64,000 bases of DNA, taken from positions 664,797-728,796 of the forward strand of contig NZ_LMLU01000001.1 in assembly GCF_001422665.1 (NCBI RefSeq). The letters run 5' to 3'. Shown in pieces: positions 24,769-33,192 of the stretch. Below the pieces are notes generated by a model. That model searched no databases and was not told the origin of the DNA. It worked only from the letters and a program-made list of their open reading frames with translations. Position 1 is the first letter of the stretch. Every line of letters starts with the position of its first letter. Origin of the DNA: Arthrobacter sp. Leaf234. Lineage in GTDB: Bacteria > Actinomycetota > Actinomycetes > Actinomycetales > Micrococcaceae. A program made the translations under genes and the position numbers.

Positions 24769-24780
24769 TGAATCGTTTCA
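24769..24780. promoter_or_regulatory. Rhamnose operator TGAATCGTTTCA upstream of the isomerase
   Basis: A near-palindrome TGAATCGTTTCA; the reverse strand reads TGAAACGATTCA, identical to the site at 26010. A further CGTTTCA half-site follows 13 bp on (24787-24793). Site of the LacI-family repressor encoded divergently, by inference from the shared occurrence before both rhamnose operons. Confidence 0.75.
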
Positions 24781-24880
24781 TTAGCACGTTTCAAAGCTAT
24801 CCTTGCTGCAGACCGAGTGTCAACAGTCCCGCCGGCCGACCGTCCCGCGGGGTCCGAGCGCCGAGGAACCCGAGGTATCG

Positions 24881-25912
24881 ATGGAGAGCCGACCCGTCAG
24901 CATCAAGGACGTCGCCGACCGCGCGGGGGTGGCCGTGGGGACGGTGTCCAACGTGCTGAATCATCCCGCACGGGTCTCGTCCGCCACGCGCGAGCGCGTC
25001 CAGGCCGCGATCGACCACCTCGGTTTCGTGCGCAACGACGCCGCCCGGCAACTCCGTGCGGGCCAGAGCCGCACCATCGGGTTGATCGTGCTCGACGTCG
25101 GCAACCCGTTCTTCTCCTCGCTCGCGCGTGCCGCGGAGGACTGCGCCGCGGAGAACGGGAGCACGGTGGTGCTGGGGGACAGTGGGCAGGACACCGAGCG
25201 CGAGGCCCGCTACATCGACGTCTTCGAGCAGCAGCGCGTGCAGGGCATGCTCATCTCGCCCGTGGGGGACGTCGGACCGCGCGTCGAGGCCCTCCGGAAA
25301 CGCGGCATGCCCGTGGTGCTGGTGGACCGCGTCGATGCGCAGCGACGCTGCAGCTCGGTGTCGGTGGACGACGTCGCAGGCGGCTACATGGCCGTGCGCC
25401 ACCTCCTCGAAGCGGGGCGCCGCCGCATCGTGTTCGTGGGGACGAAGGCCTCCTTCCGACAGGTGGACGATCGCCTGGCCGGCGCCCGCCAGGCAGTGGG
25501 CGAGCAGGAGGGCGCGGTCCTCGAGGTCGTGGAGGCGGACGCCATGACGGTCCTCGCCGGGCGGGACGTGGGCGGCGTGATCGCCCGTCGGCCGGCGGGC
25601 CGTCTGCCGGACGGGATCTTCTGCGCCAACGACCTCCTGGCCATCGGGGTCATGCAGGCCGTGCTCCTGATCCGTGGCCTCCGCATCCCCGAGGACCTGG
25701 CACTGATCGGGTACGACGACATCGACTTCTCCGCCTCCGCCGTCGTGCCCCTCTCGAGCGTCCGCAAGCCGACCGAACTCATGGGGCGCACGGCGGTGGA
25801 GCTCCTCCTCGAGGAGATCGAGGGCCCGTCCTCGCGGCGCCGACAGGTGATCTTCGATCCCGAACTGGTGGAGCGCGGCAGCACGACGGCGGCGGTTCGG
25901 GCCGCGGGCTGA
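24881..25912 (+). CDS. LacI-family repressor of the rhamnose genes
   Basis: 343 residues. The helix-turn-helix is at about 6-55 (SIKDVADRAGVAVGTVSNVLNHPARVSSATRERVQAAIDHLGFVRN), followed by a periplasmic-binding-protein-like sugar domain (TIGLIVLDVGNPFFSSLARAAED ... IFCANDLLAIGVMQAVLLIRGLRIPEDLALIGYDDIDFSA). GAGG precedes the ATG at 24881; the frame from 24803 begins inside the operator region. It lies between the catabolic operon and the transporter operon, each of which has the same 12-bp operator, so it very likely represses both in the absence of L-rhamnose or a catabolite. Confidence 0.9.
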   Translation: MESRPVSIKDVADRAGVAVGTVSNVLNHPARVSSATRERVQAAIDHLGFVRNDAARQLRAGQSRTIGLIVLDVGNPFFSSLARAAEDCAAENGSTVVLGDSGQDTEREARYIDVFEQQRVQGMLISPVGDVGPRVEALRKRGMPVVLVDRVDAQRRCSSVSVDDVAGGYMAVRHLLEAGRRRIVFVGTKASFRQVDDRLAGARQAVGEQEGAVLEVVEADAMTVLAGRDVGGVIARRPAGRLPDGIFCANDLLAIGVMQAVLLIRGLRIPEDLALIGYDDIDFSASAVVPLSSVRKPTELMGRTAVELLLEEIEGPSSRRRQVIFDPELVERGSTTAAVRAAG

Positions 25913-26009
25913 GCGTCCGGCGGCGGTTTGCGGGCCCGAGCCGAAGCTCGATCCGGGGCTGTTGACGGTGATCTGGGTCACGCCTACTATTCGAGGTGGA
26001 CCGTTGCTC

Positions 26010-26021
26010 TGAAACGATTCA
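26010..26021. promoter_or_regulatory. Rhamnose operator TGAAACGATTCA upstream of the transporter
   Basis: Exact reverse-complement copy of the site at 24769-24780, 21 bp ahead of the TTG start of the ABC transporter ATPase. Two copies of the same 12-mer before the two rhamnose operons strongly suggest one regulator. Confidence 0.75.
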
Positions 26022-26041
26022 TTCTTCCTCGAGGAGTTGCA

Positions 26042-27604
26042 TTGACGCACTTTGATGGTCGTGGCAGTGACGCCGCGGACCGGGCCGCACCAGCCGGCGG
26101 CCGACGGGAGAGCGTGCTGACCCTGCGGGGGGCACTCAAGACCTTCGGGCCGGTCGTCGCCCTCGCCGACGGCACCATCGACCTCGCACCGGGTGAGATC
26201 CACGCCCTCGTCGGCGAGAACGGCGCCGGCAAGTCCACGCTCGTCAAGATCCTCGCCGGCGTGCACCAGCCGGACGCAGGGGAGTTCACCGTCGCCGGGC
26301 AGGAGGTCAGCTTCCGGACCGTCGCCGACAGCAAGGCGGCCGGCATCTCGGTCATCTATCAGGAGCCCACCCTCTTCCCGGACCTCACGGTGGCGGAGAA
26401 CATCTTCATCGGCCGCCAGCCCAAGGGCCGCTTCGGACTCATCAGTCGCGGTGAGATGCGCCGCCAGGCCAGGGAGCTCTTCGGGCAGCTGGGTGTCCCC
26501 ATCGATCCGGACCGTGTGGCGGAGGGTCTCTCGATCGCCGACCAGCAGATCATCGAGATCGCCAAAGCGATCTCCCTGGACGCGCGCATCCTCGTCATGG
26601 ACGAGCCGACGGCCGCACTCAGCGGTATCGAGGTGGAGCGCCTCTTCGCCGTCGCCCGACGCCTCCGCGACGCCGGCAGTGGCATCCTGTTCATCTCCCA
26701 CCGGTTCGACGAGGTCTTCGGCCTCTGCGACCGCATCACGGTCATGCGGGACGGCGCCTACATCGCCACGCACGAGACCGGCGCGACGACGGTCGAGGCG
26801 GTGGTCCGCGAGATGGTGGGCCGCGACATCGACGCCCTGTTCCCCAAGACCGAGACGGAAGCGGGGGACGTCGTCCTGCGGGTGAGCGGCCTGACGCGGC
26901 CCGGGGTGTTCCACGACATCGACTTCGAGGTGCGTGCCGGCGAGATCGTGGCGCTGTCCGGACTGGTCGGTGCAGGCCGCACGGAGGTGGCTCGTGCGGT
27001 CTTCGGCATCGACCGCTACGAGTCCGGCAGCGTGGAGATGCTCGGCCGGACGCTCCGGGGCAAGGACCCAAGGGCGGCGATCGACGCCGGGATCGGCTTC
27101 GTGCCGGAGGACCGGCGCAAGCAGGGCCTGGTCATGGAGCTCTCGGTCGAACGCAACGCCGCCCTGACGCTCCGGCACTCGCTCGCCCGCTTCGGGCTGA
27201 TCAGCGGGAAGGCGGAACGCGAGGCCGCCGCGACCTGGGGGAAGCGCCTCCAGGTCAAGTCCGGTTCACCCGAGCACGCCGTCTCGACACTGTCCGGCGG
27301 GAACCAGCAGAAGGTGGTCCTCGCCAAATGGCTCGCCACGGACCCGAAGCTGCTGATCATCGACGAGCCGACCCGCGGGATCGACGTGGGGACCAAGAGC
27401 GAGGTGCACCGCCTCATCTCCGAACTCGCGGGCAGGGGCATCGCGATCCTCATGATCTCCTCGGAACTGCCCGAGGTGCTCGGCATGGCCGACCGCGTGC
27501 TGGTCATGCGGGAAGGCAGGATCACCGGCCGGCTGGACCGCTCCGAGGCCACCTCCGAAACCGTCATGCACGCCGCGACCGCAGCCCTGGAGTCCTCCCG
27601 ATGA
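26042..27604 (+). CDS. rhaT: Rhamnose ABC transporter, double ATP-binding protein
   Basis: 520 residues with two fused ABC domains, as in RbsA/CUT2 systems. The first has Walker [10 protein letters not shown] (about 60), [14 protein letters not shown] and [10 protein letters not shown]; the second has the degenerate [11 protein letters not shown], signature [16 protein letters not shown] and [12 protein letters not shown]. It powers import of L-rhamnose through the two permeases encoded next. The start is probably TTG at 26042, which has GAGGAG five bases ahead; frames reaching further back cross the operator. A GTG at 26114 is the other option. The stop overlaps the next ATG (ATGA). Confidence 0.92.
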   Translation: MTHFDGRGSDAADRAAPAGGRRESVLTLRGALKTFGPVVALADGTIDLAPGEIHALVGENGAGKSTLVKILAGVHQPDAGEFTVAGQEVSFRTVADSKAAGISVIYQEPTLFPDLTVAENIFIGRQPKGRFGLISRGEMRRQARELFGQLGVPIDPDRVAEGLSIADQQIIEIAKAISLDARILVMDEPTAALSGIEVERLFAVARRLRDAGSGILFISHRFDEVFGLCDRITVMRDGAYIATHETGATTVEAVVREMVGRDIDALFPKTETEAGDVVLRVSGLTRPGVFHDIDFEVRAGEIVALSGLVGAGRTEVARAVFGIDRYESGSVEMLGRTLRGKDPRAAIDAGIGFVPEDRRKQGLVMELSVERNAALTLRHSLARFGLISGKAEREAAATWGKRLQVKSGSPEHAVSTLSGGNQQKVVLAKWLATDPKLLIIDEPTRGIDVGTKSEVHRLISELAGRGIAILMISSELPEVLGMADRVLVMREGRITGRLDRSEATSETVMHAATAALESSR

Positions 27605-28644
27605 GCCTCGACAGCAGACACGCGGCGCCCGCGCAGCCGGCCGCGCACCCGACGTCCTCCCCCCTCGGCTCGTTCCTCAGGCTCCGCGAGCTGCCCGTCA
27701 TCCTGGCGCTCGTGCTCCTCGTCGCCGTCACGGCGGCCATCAACCCGCTGTTCCTCAGCGAGCAGGGGGTCAAGGACCTGCTGCTCAACGCGACGATCCT
27801 CATGATCCTCGCGGTCGGCCAGACCCTCGTCATCATCACCCGGAACATCGACCTGTCGGTCGGGTCCATCCTCGGCCTGGTCGCCTTCGGGACGGGCAGC
27901 GTCTTCGTGGCCGCGCCCGGCCTGCCGATCATCCTGGTCTTCCTCATCGGGATCGCCTTCGGGGCGGTCCTGGGAGCGGTGAACGGACTCCTGATCACCA
28001 TCGCGAAGGTGCCGGCCCTGGTGATCACGCTCGGGACCCTCTACATCTTCCGAGGCATCAACAACGCCTGGGCCGGGGGCACCCAGTACTTCGCCGGCGA
28101 TCGGCCCGAGGCCTTCGGCAACCTGTCCGTCGACACCGTTCTCGGGTTCCCCGTGATCACGCTGATCGCCGTCGTCGTGGTCGCGATCGTGGCGGTCTAC
28201 ATGCTCGGCACACGGCCCGGCCGTGACCTGTACGCCATCGGCTCGGAACCGGAGGCCGCGAAGCTCTTCGGCATCCCCGTGACCCGCCGCGTCCTGCTGG
28301 CCTTCGTGGTCAACGGCGCGCTGGCCGGACTGGCCGGCGTCCTCTACGCGAGCCGCTTCAACTCCGTGGGCGCGACGACGGGATCCGGACTCGAGCTCGA
28401 CGTCGTCGCCGCGGCGGTGGTCGGAGGGGTGGCGATCTTCGGTGGCAGCGGCACGGTCGTCGGTGCGGCGATCGGTGCACTGCTCCTGACCACGATCACC
28501 AGCGCCCTGACCGCCCTCCGCGTCGACAAGTTCTGGCAGCAGGCGATCGTCGGCATCCTCATCCTCGCCGCCGTCGTGATCGACCGCATCGCCGGAGTGC
28601 GTGCCGCCCGCAAGCTCAGGATCGCCGAGGCCCGCAATGTCTGA
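27601..28644 (+). CDS. rhaP: Rhamnose ABC transporter permease 1
   Basis: 347 residues with about eight to ten hydrophobic helices, BPD_transp_2 (CUT2) family. The conserved loop [22 protein letters not shown] and the repeat of [21 protein letters not shown] are typical of RbsC-like permeases. It overlaps the ATPase gene by four bases and the second permease by eight, so the genes are translationally coupled. The two non-identical permeases form the membrane channel for L-rhamnose. Confidence 0.92.
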   Translation: MSLDSRHAAPAQPAAHPTSSPLGSFLRLRELPVILALVLLVAVTAAINPLFLSEQGVKDLLLNATILMILAVGQTLVIITRNIDLSVGSILGLVAFGTGSVFVAAPGLPIILVFLIGIAFGAVLGAVNGLLITIAKVPALVITLGTLYIFRGINNAWAGGTQYFAGDRPEAFGNLSVDTVLGFPVITLIAVVVVAIVAVYMLGTRPGRDLYAIGSEPEAAKLFGIPVTRRVLLAFVVNGALAGLAGVLYASRFNSVGATTGSGLELDVVAAAVVGGVAIFGGSGTVVGAAIGALLLTTITSALTALRVDKFWQQAIVGILILAAVVIDRIAGVRAARKLRIAEARNV

Positions 28645-29899
28645 CCGCCTCGCCGGCCGGCCCGGCCCGCAGGCGGCAGCCGTCCCGGGCGGCGTGGGGG
28701 CGCAGGCCCCGGCGGAGGACGGGCTCCGGGACGCAGGGCAGGACACAGGGCAGCACACAGGGCAGCACACAGGGCAGCACACAGGGCAAGACTCAGCGGA
28801 AGGCAGGCGCATGGCCGCCCCAGACACCAGGACGTCCGAGCCGGTCGCTGCGGGCGGTGCCGTGCAGCACACGGCCGGCACCGCGAAGGTCCTCGCCGTC
28901 CCCAAGGGCCGGACGGGCGCCGCACGGCTGCTGCTCGGCCGTGACGCGGTGATGATCTACGTGCTCCTCGTCGTCGTGATCTACGCGTGCCTCGTCATCC
29001 CCCGGTTCGCCTCGCCCGTGACCGTCGGGTTCCTCCTCCTGGACGTGATCCCCACGCTGCTGATCGCGCTGCCGATGACGCTGGTCATTATCTCCGGGGA
29101 GATCGATCTCTCGGTGGCGAGCATCGCGGGGCTGACCAGTGCGCTGATGGGTGTCCTGTGGCAGGCGGGCGTACCGATCGCCCTGGTCCTGGTGATCTGC
29201 CTCCTCGCCGGTCTCGCTGCCGGGGCCTTCAACGGGGTGCTGATCGCCTACCTGGGATTGCCCTCCCTCGCCGTGACCATCGGTACGCTCGCCCTGTTCC
29301 GCGGGCTCGCGCTCGTGGTGATCGGCGACAACGCGGTGGCGAACTTCCCTCCCGCGCTCACGGCGTTCTTCACCTCGAAGATCGGCGGTACGGGCATCCC
29401 CACGGTCATGATCGGCGTCGTCCTGCTGATCCTCGCCTTCGCCGTCGTCCTGCACTTCACGCCGTTCGGCCGCGGGCTCTTCGCCCTCGGCTACAGCAAG
29501 GAGGCCGCGACCTTCGTCGGTATCGACGTGGCCCGCTCGAAGTTCCTGCTGTACCTCGCGACCGGGACGGTGTCCGCCCTGGCGGGCATCTACTGGACGC
29601 TGCGCTACTCGAGTGCCCGCAGCGACAACGCCAGCGGCCTGGAGCTGGCGGTCATCGCGGCGGTGCTGCTCGGCGGCGTGTCCATCTTCGGCGGCAAGGG
29701 CTCCATCCCGGGGGTCCTCGCCGGGGTTCTGCTGATCGGCACCATCAACTACGCACTGAAACTGGATCGCGTCTCCGAGGTGGTCCTCATCATCGTGACC
29801 GGTTCCCTCCTCATCCTCTCGGTCGTGGCCCCCACCATCACCGACGCCCTCCGGCGGGCCCGCCATGCGCGGCGTGTCCGCTCCGCACCACTTTCCTAG
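28637..29899 (+). CDS. rhaQ: Rhamnose ABC transporter permease 2 with repeat-rich N-terminus
   Basis: 420 residues if started at 28637. The CUT2 permease part begins near residue 100 (AVMIYVLLVVVIYACLVIPRF, then MTLVIISGEIDLSVASIAGL and GGVSIFGGKGSIPGVLAGVLL). The first 100 residues are hydrophilic and contain five GQxT/S tetrapeptides at 34-53 encoded by a 12-bp tandem repeat. An ATG at 28811 with GGAAGG ahead would give a 362-residue protein without the repeats; which start is used is uncertain. The first start overlaps the previous stop (ATGTCTGA). Confidence 0.88.
   Translation: MSDRLAGRPGPQAAAVPGGVGAQAPAEDGLRDAGQDTGQHTGQHTGQHTGQDSAEGRRMAAPDTRTSEPVAAGGAVQHTAGTAKVLAVPKGRTGAARLLLGRDAVMIYVLLVVVIYACLVIPRFASPVTVGFLLLDVIPTLLIALPMTLVIISGEIDLSVASIAGLTSALMGVLWQAGVPIALVLVICLLAGLAAGAFNGVLIAYLGLPSLAVTIGTLALFRGLALVVIGDNAVANFPPALTAFFTSKIGGTGIPTVMIGVVLLILAFAVVLHFTPFGRGLFALGYSKEAATFVGIDVARSKFLLYLATGTVSALAGIYWTLRYSSARSDNASGLELAVIAAVLLGGVSIFGGKGSIPGVLAGVLLIGTINYALKLDRVSEVVLIIVTGSLLILSVVAPTITDALRRARHARRVRSAPLS
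28736..28795 (+). repeat. Five 12-bp tandem repeats (GGGCAGCACACA) in the permease 2 N-terminus
   Basis: Units at 28736, 28748, 28760, 28772 and 28784; units two to four are identical, the first and last have one to four changes. In frame they encode GQDT, GQHT three times, then GQDS. Such a short tandem array can change copy number by slippage without breaking the frame. Confidence 0.9.
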
Positions 29900-29960
29900 G
29901 CCGTCCCCCTAGGTTCGCACCCGGCGACTGGTCCCCAGCGCCCATCGAAAGGAAGAAACA

Positions 29961-31025
29961 ATGAGGTTCATCCATTCAGGAACCACCCGACGCCGGGCGG
30001 CTTTCGCTGCCCTGGCGACGAGCACCGCGCTGGTCCTCAGCGCCTGCGGCGGTGGAGCAGCGTCCGAGGGCGGCGGTTCCGAGGGCGGCAGCGGGTCCGA
30101 CGGCGAGCAGACCGTCACCTTCATCCCCAAGCAGCTCAACAACCCCTACACCGACGTGGTGCTCGGGGGCGGGGAGGACGGCGCATCGGAGGCCGGGTTC
30201 GCCTCCTCGGAGGTCGTGGGGCCGCTGGATGCCAGCGCGTCCAGCCAGGTCTCCTTCATCAACGCGGAGACGCAGCGCGGCACCAACGTGATCGTGATCG
30301 CCGCGAACGACCCCGACGCCGTCGGCCCCGCCCTCGAGGAGGCCCGCACCGCCGGAGCCAAGATCGTGGCGTTCGACTCCGACACCAACCCCGACTACCG
30401 CGACGTCTTCGTCAGCCAGGTCGACGCGAAGGACGTGGCACTCATCCAGCTCGAGCTCATCTCCGAGCAGATCGGCGGCGAGGGCGAGATCGCCATCCTC
30501 TCGGCCACGGCGAACGCCACCAACCAGAACGAGTGGATCAAGTACATGGAGGAGGAGTTGGCCGCCAACCCCGACTACGCGGGTATCGAGCTCGTGGCGA
30601 AGGTCTACGGCGACGACGACGACACGAAGTCCTTCCAGGAGGCGCAGGGCCTGCTGCAGGCATACCCGGACCTCAAGGGCATCATCTCGCCCACCACGGT
30701 CGGGATCGCCGCCACCGGCCGCTACCTCTCCACGTCGGAGTACAAGGGCAAGGTCGCGCTGACAGGGCTGGGGCTGCCGAACGAGATGCGCCCCTTCGTC
30801 AAGGACGGCACCGTGACGGAGTTCGCGCTCTGGGATCCGGCACAGCTCGGCTACGTCGCCGCCTTCGCGGGCAAGGCACTGGCCGACGGCGACATCACCG
30901 GCGAGCCCGGCGACACCTTCGAGGCCGGCGAGCTCGGCGAGCGTGAGATCGGCGAGGGCGGGATCGTCCTGGTCGGCCCGCCCACGCAGTTCAACGCGGA
31001 GAACATCGACGACTACGACTTCTAG
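29961..31025 (+). CDS. rhaS: Rhamnose-binding lipoprotein
   Basis: 354 residues. A basic N-terminus with a hydrophobic stretch ends in the lipobox LSAC (Cys at about residue 30), followed by a Gly/Ser/Glu spacer, so it is anchored to the outer face of the membrane. The mature part is a type I periplasmic binding fold (TVTFIPKQLNNPYTDVVLGGGEDGASEAG ... IVIAANDPDAVGPALEEARTAGAKIVAFDSDTN) as in RbsB/RhaS. It delivers L-rhamnose to the permeases encoded upstream. AGGAAGAAAC lies ahead of the ATG. Confidence 0.93.
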   Translation: MRFIHSGTTRRRAAFAALATSTALVLSACGGGAASEGGGSEGGSGSDGEQTVTFIPKQLNNPYTDVVLGGGEDGASEAGFASSEVVGPLDASASSQVSFINAETQRGTNVIVIAANDPDAVGPALEEARTAGAKIVAFDSDTNPDYRDVFVSQVDAKDVALIQLELISEQIGGEGEIAILSATANATNQNEWIKYMEEELAANPDYAGIELVAKVYGDDDDTKSFQEAQGLLQAYPDLKGIISPTTVGIAATGRYLSTSEYKGKVALTGLGLPNEMRPFVKDGTVTEFALWDPAQLGYVAAFAGKALADGDITGEPGDTFEAGELGEREIGEGGIVLVGPPTQFNAENIDDYDF

Positions 31026-31065
31026 CCGCACGAGCGGGGCGGGGCGCCCACCACGGCGTCCCGCC

Positions 31066-31144
31066 CTTCCGCACCCCTTCCTTCCGCACCCCTTCGTCGT
31101 TCCGCACCCCCTGTCCTTCCGCACCCCCTGTCCTTCCGCGCCCC
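31066..31144 (+). repeat. Five imperfect CTTCCGCACCCC repeats between rhaS and the isomerase-like gene
   Basis: Copies start at 31066, 31081, 31099, 31116 and 31133, so the period is 15 to 18 bp, close to but not exactly 1.5 helical turns. The array is pyrimidine-rich on this strand, lies wholly between genes and could arise by slippage or act as an mRNA leader element. Confidence 0.75.
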
Positions 31145-31178
31145 CGCCCGCCGTTCCGCTTCCCGTCGAGGAGCCACC

Positions 31179-32648
31179 ATGACCACCGATTCCACGGGTG
31201 CGCCCTCCGCATCGCCCGCCCTGTCAGGACTGCTCGAACCGGTCCGACGCCGGCCGACCCGCCTGGGCCTGGTGTCCGGAGGGCTCGGCGCCTACTGGCC
31301 CCAATTCCCGGACCTGCTCCCGCAGCTCAGGGAGTCGGCGCGGTACGTGACGGAGCGCTTCACCGCCCTCGATGCCGAGGTCACCGACGTCGGCTTCGTG
31401 TCCGATCCCCGTGAGGCCGCCGTGGCGGCCGAAGAGCTGCGCCGCGCGGACTGCGACCTGATCGTCATCTTCCTCACCACCTACCTGACGTCCTCGATGG
31501 TGCTGCCGATCGCCCAGCGCGCGAAGACGCCCGTCCTGGTGATCGACCTGCAGCCCACCGAGGCCATGGACCACGCGAACGTCGACACGGGGACATGGCT
31601 CGCGTACTGCGGCCAGTGCCCCGTGCCGGAGGTGGCGAACGTGTTCAAGCGTGCCGGTATCCCCTTCCGTTCCGTGTCCGGCTACCTCACGCAGGAGTCC
31701 GCCTGGGCGCGGATCGACCAGTGGGTCCACGCCGCCGGGGTCCGCGGCCGGCTGCGCCACGCCCGCCACGGACTCATGGGCCACGTCTATCCGGGCATGC
31801 TCGATGTCTCGACGGACCTGACCTCGGTGTCGACGACCTTCGGCTCCCACGTGGAGGTCCTCGAGTTCGACGACCTCCGTGAGCTCGTCGCCGAGGTGAC
31901 CGACGAGCAGGTGCGTGAGCGCCTGGCGCTGGCGCGCAGCCTCTTCACCGTCGACGAGTCCGTGGACGACGGTGATTTCGCCTGGGGCGCGCAGGTGTCG
32001 GTGGGACTCGATCGGCTGGTCGCCGAGTTCGACCTCGATTCGCTCGCCTACTACCACCGGGGCCTCGCCGGCGAGCAGCACGAGCGGCTCGGAGCGGGGA
32101 TGATCCTCGGGGCTTCGATCCTCACGGCCCGTGGCGTCCCCATGGCGGGCGAGTACGAACTGCGGACCTCGATCGCGATGCTCGCCGCCCAGGCCATGGG
32201 CGCGGGCGGATCCTTCACGGAGATCCAGGCCCTCAACTTCTTCGACGGCGTGGTGGAGATGGGCCATGACGGGCCGGCCCATCTCGCCGTCAGCGCCGCG
32301 GACCCGCTCCTGCGCGGGCTCGGCGTCTTCCACGGCAAGCGCGGGTGGGGCGTCTCGGTCGAGTTCGACGTGCGCCACGGGCCGGTCACCACCTTCGGGA
32401 TCGGCCAGGATCCGGACGGCTCCTACGTCTTCGTCACGTCCGAGGGCACCGTGGTACCCGGGCCTCTCCTGGCGATCGGCAATACGACGTCGCGCGTGGA
32501 CTTCGGCGGTGACCCCGGACTGTGGGTCGACGCGTGGAGCCAGACCGGCATCGGCCACCACTGGGCACTGTGCGTGGGGCACCGTGCGGCCGATGTGAAG
32601 GCGGCCGCGTCCCTCCTCGGTGTCGAGCACCGCCACGTCACCCTCTGA
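31179..32648 (+). CDS. L-fucose/L-arabinose isomerase family protein of the rhamnose cluster
   Basis: 489 residues with the three-part fold of L-arabinose/L-fucose isomerases: RLGLVSGGLGAYWPQFPDLLPQLRE at the start, the middle YYHRGLAGEQHERLGAGMILGASILTARGVPMAGEYELRTSIAM with candidate metal Glu residues, and GIGHHWALCVGH near the end with the ligand His. These enzymes interconvert aldoses and ketoses using Mn. As a genuine L-rhamnose isomerase is already encoded, its substrate may be another 6-deoxy sugar or pentose brought in by the same transporter. Gene position after rhaS and before the mutarotase indicates coregulation. Confidence 0.85.
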   Translation: MTTDSTGAPSASPALSGLLEPVRRRPTRLGLVSGGLGAYWPQFPDLLPQLRESARYVTERFTALDAEVTDVGFVSDPREAAVAAEELRRADCDLIVIFLTTYLTSSMVLPIAQRAKTPVLVIDLQPTEAMDHANVDTGTWLAYCGQCPVPEVANVFKRAGIPFRSVSGYLTQESAWARIDQWVHAAGVRGRLRHARHGLMGHVYPGMLDVSTDLTSVSTTFGSHVEVLEFDDLRELVAEVTDEQVRERLALARSLFTVDESVDDGDFAWGAQVSVGLDRLVAEFDLDSLAYYHRGLAGEQHERLGAGMILGASILTARGVPMAGEYELRTSIAMLAAQAMGAGGSFTEIQALNFFDGVVEMGHDGPAHLAVSAADPLLRGLGVFHGKRGWGVSVEFDVRHGPVTTFGIGQDPDGSYVFVTSEGTVVPGPLLAIGNTTSRVDFGGDPGLWVDAWSQTGIGHHWALCVGHRAADVKAAASLLGVEHRHVTL

Positions 32649-32664
32649 CAGCCCACCCCCAGAT

Positions 32665-32697
32665 CGACCACAGACCGACCACGGACCGACCACAGAT
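32665..32697 (+). repeat. Three 11-bp tandem repeats CGACCACAGAC
   Basis: Copies at 32665-32675, 32676-32686 and 32687-32697 differ at one position each, in the 72-bp gap ahead of the mutarotase gene. An 11-bp period equals about one helical turn. Function unknown. Confidence 0.7.
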
Positions 32698-32720
32698 CAT
32701 CGAGACATCAAGGAGAACCC

Positions 32721-33047
32721 ATGGAACGAGTCTGCTTCCAGTTGCAGATCCGCCCCGAGAGCATCCCCGAGTACCGGGAGCGGCATGCAGCCATCTGGCC
32801 GGAGATGGCGCGGGCGCTGAAGGACACGGGGTGGGACAACTACTCCCTGTTCCTGCGGCCGGACGGGATGCTGATCGGCTACATGGAGTGCGAGGACTTC
32901 GCCGCGTCCCAGGCCGCCATGGCTGCCACGGAGGTCAACGGGCGGTGGCAGGCGGAGATGGCGCCGTTCTTCGTCGCGCTGGAGGGGCGCCCGGACGAGG
33001 GGTTCCTGCGCCTCGAGGAAGTCTTCCACCTCGAGGACCAGCTGTAG
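32721..33047 (+). CDS. rhaM: L-rhamnose mutarotase
   Basis: 108 residues, the standard length of the RhaM/RhaU family. It interconverts alpha and beta anomers of L-rhamnose so that imported sugar is presented to the isomerase in the right form. The catalytic His22 (in YRERHAAIWPEM) and the WDNYSLFLRPDGMLIGYMEC strand are visible. AAGGAG precedes the ATG. Last gene of the transporter operon. Confidence 0.95.
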   Translation: MERVCFQLQIRPESIPEYRERHAAIWPEMARALKDTGWDNYSLFLRPDGMLIGYMECEDFAASQAAMAATEVNGRWQAEMAPFFVALEGRPDEGFLRLEEVFHLEDQL

Positions 33048-33192
33048 GGCAGTGGCGGGGTTGTCCCGGCCCGGAGCCGGACGTCCAGCACGGCCTCGCG
33101 TCTCACGGTCCATCGAGGCCGGTCCTGCCGGGACCGTCGCGTTTGCCGCCAGGCACTGATCCGTTCCGTCCGCAGGGACAGGGAGTGCCGAT

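Noticed and set aside
24797-27178. A 793-codon open frame on the minus strand
   Set aside because: It lies antisense to the LacI and ABC ATPase genes, spans the operator region and has the His/Asp/Gly/Arg-rich composition typical of shadow frames in high-GC DNA.
28736-28795. Short tandem repeats considered as a CRISPR array
   Set aside because: Units are 12 bp without spacers and lie in frame within a coding sequence.
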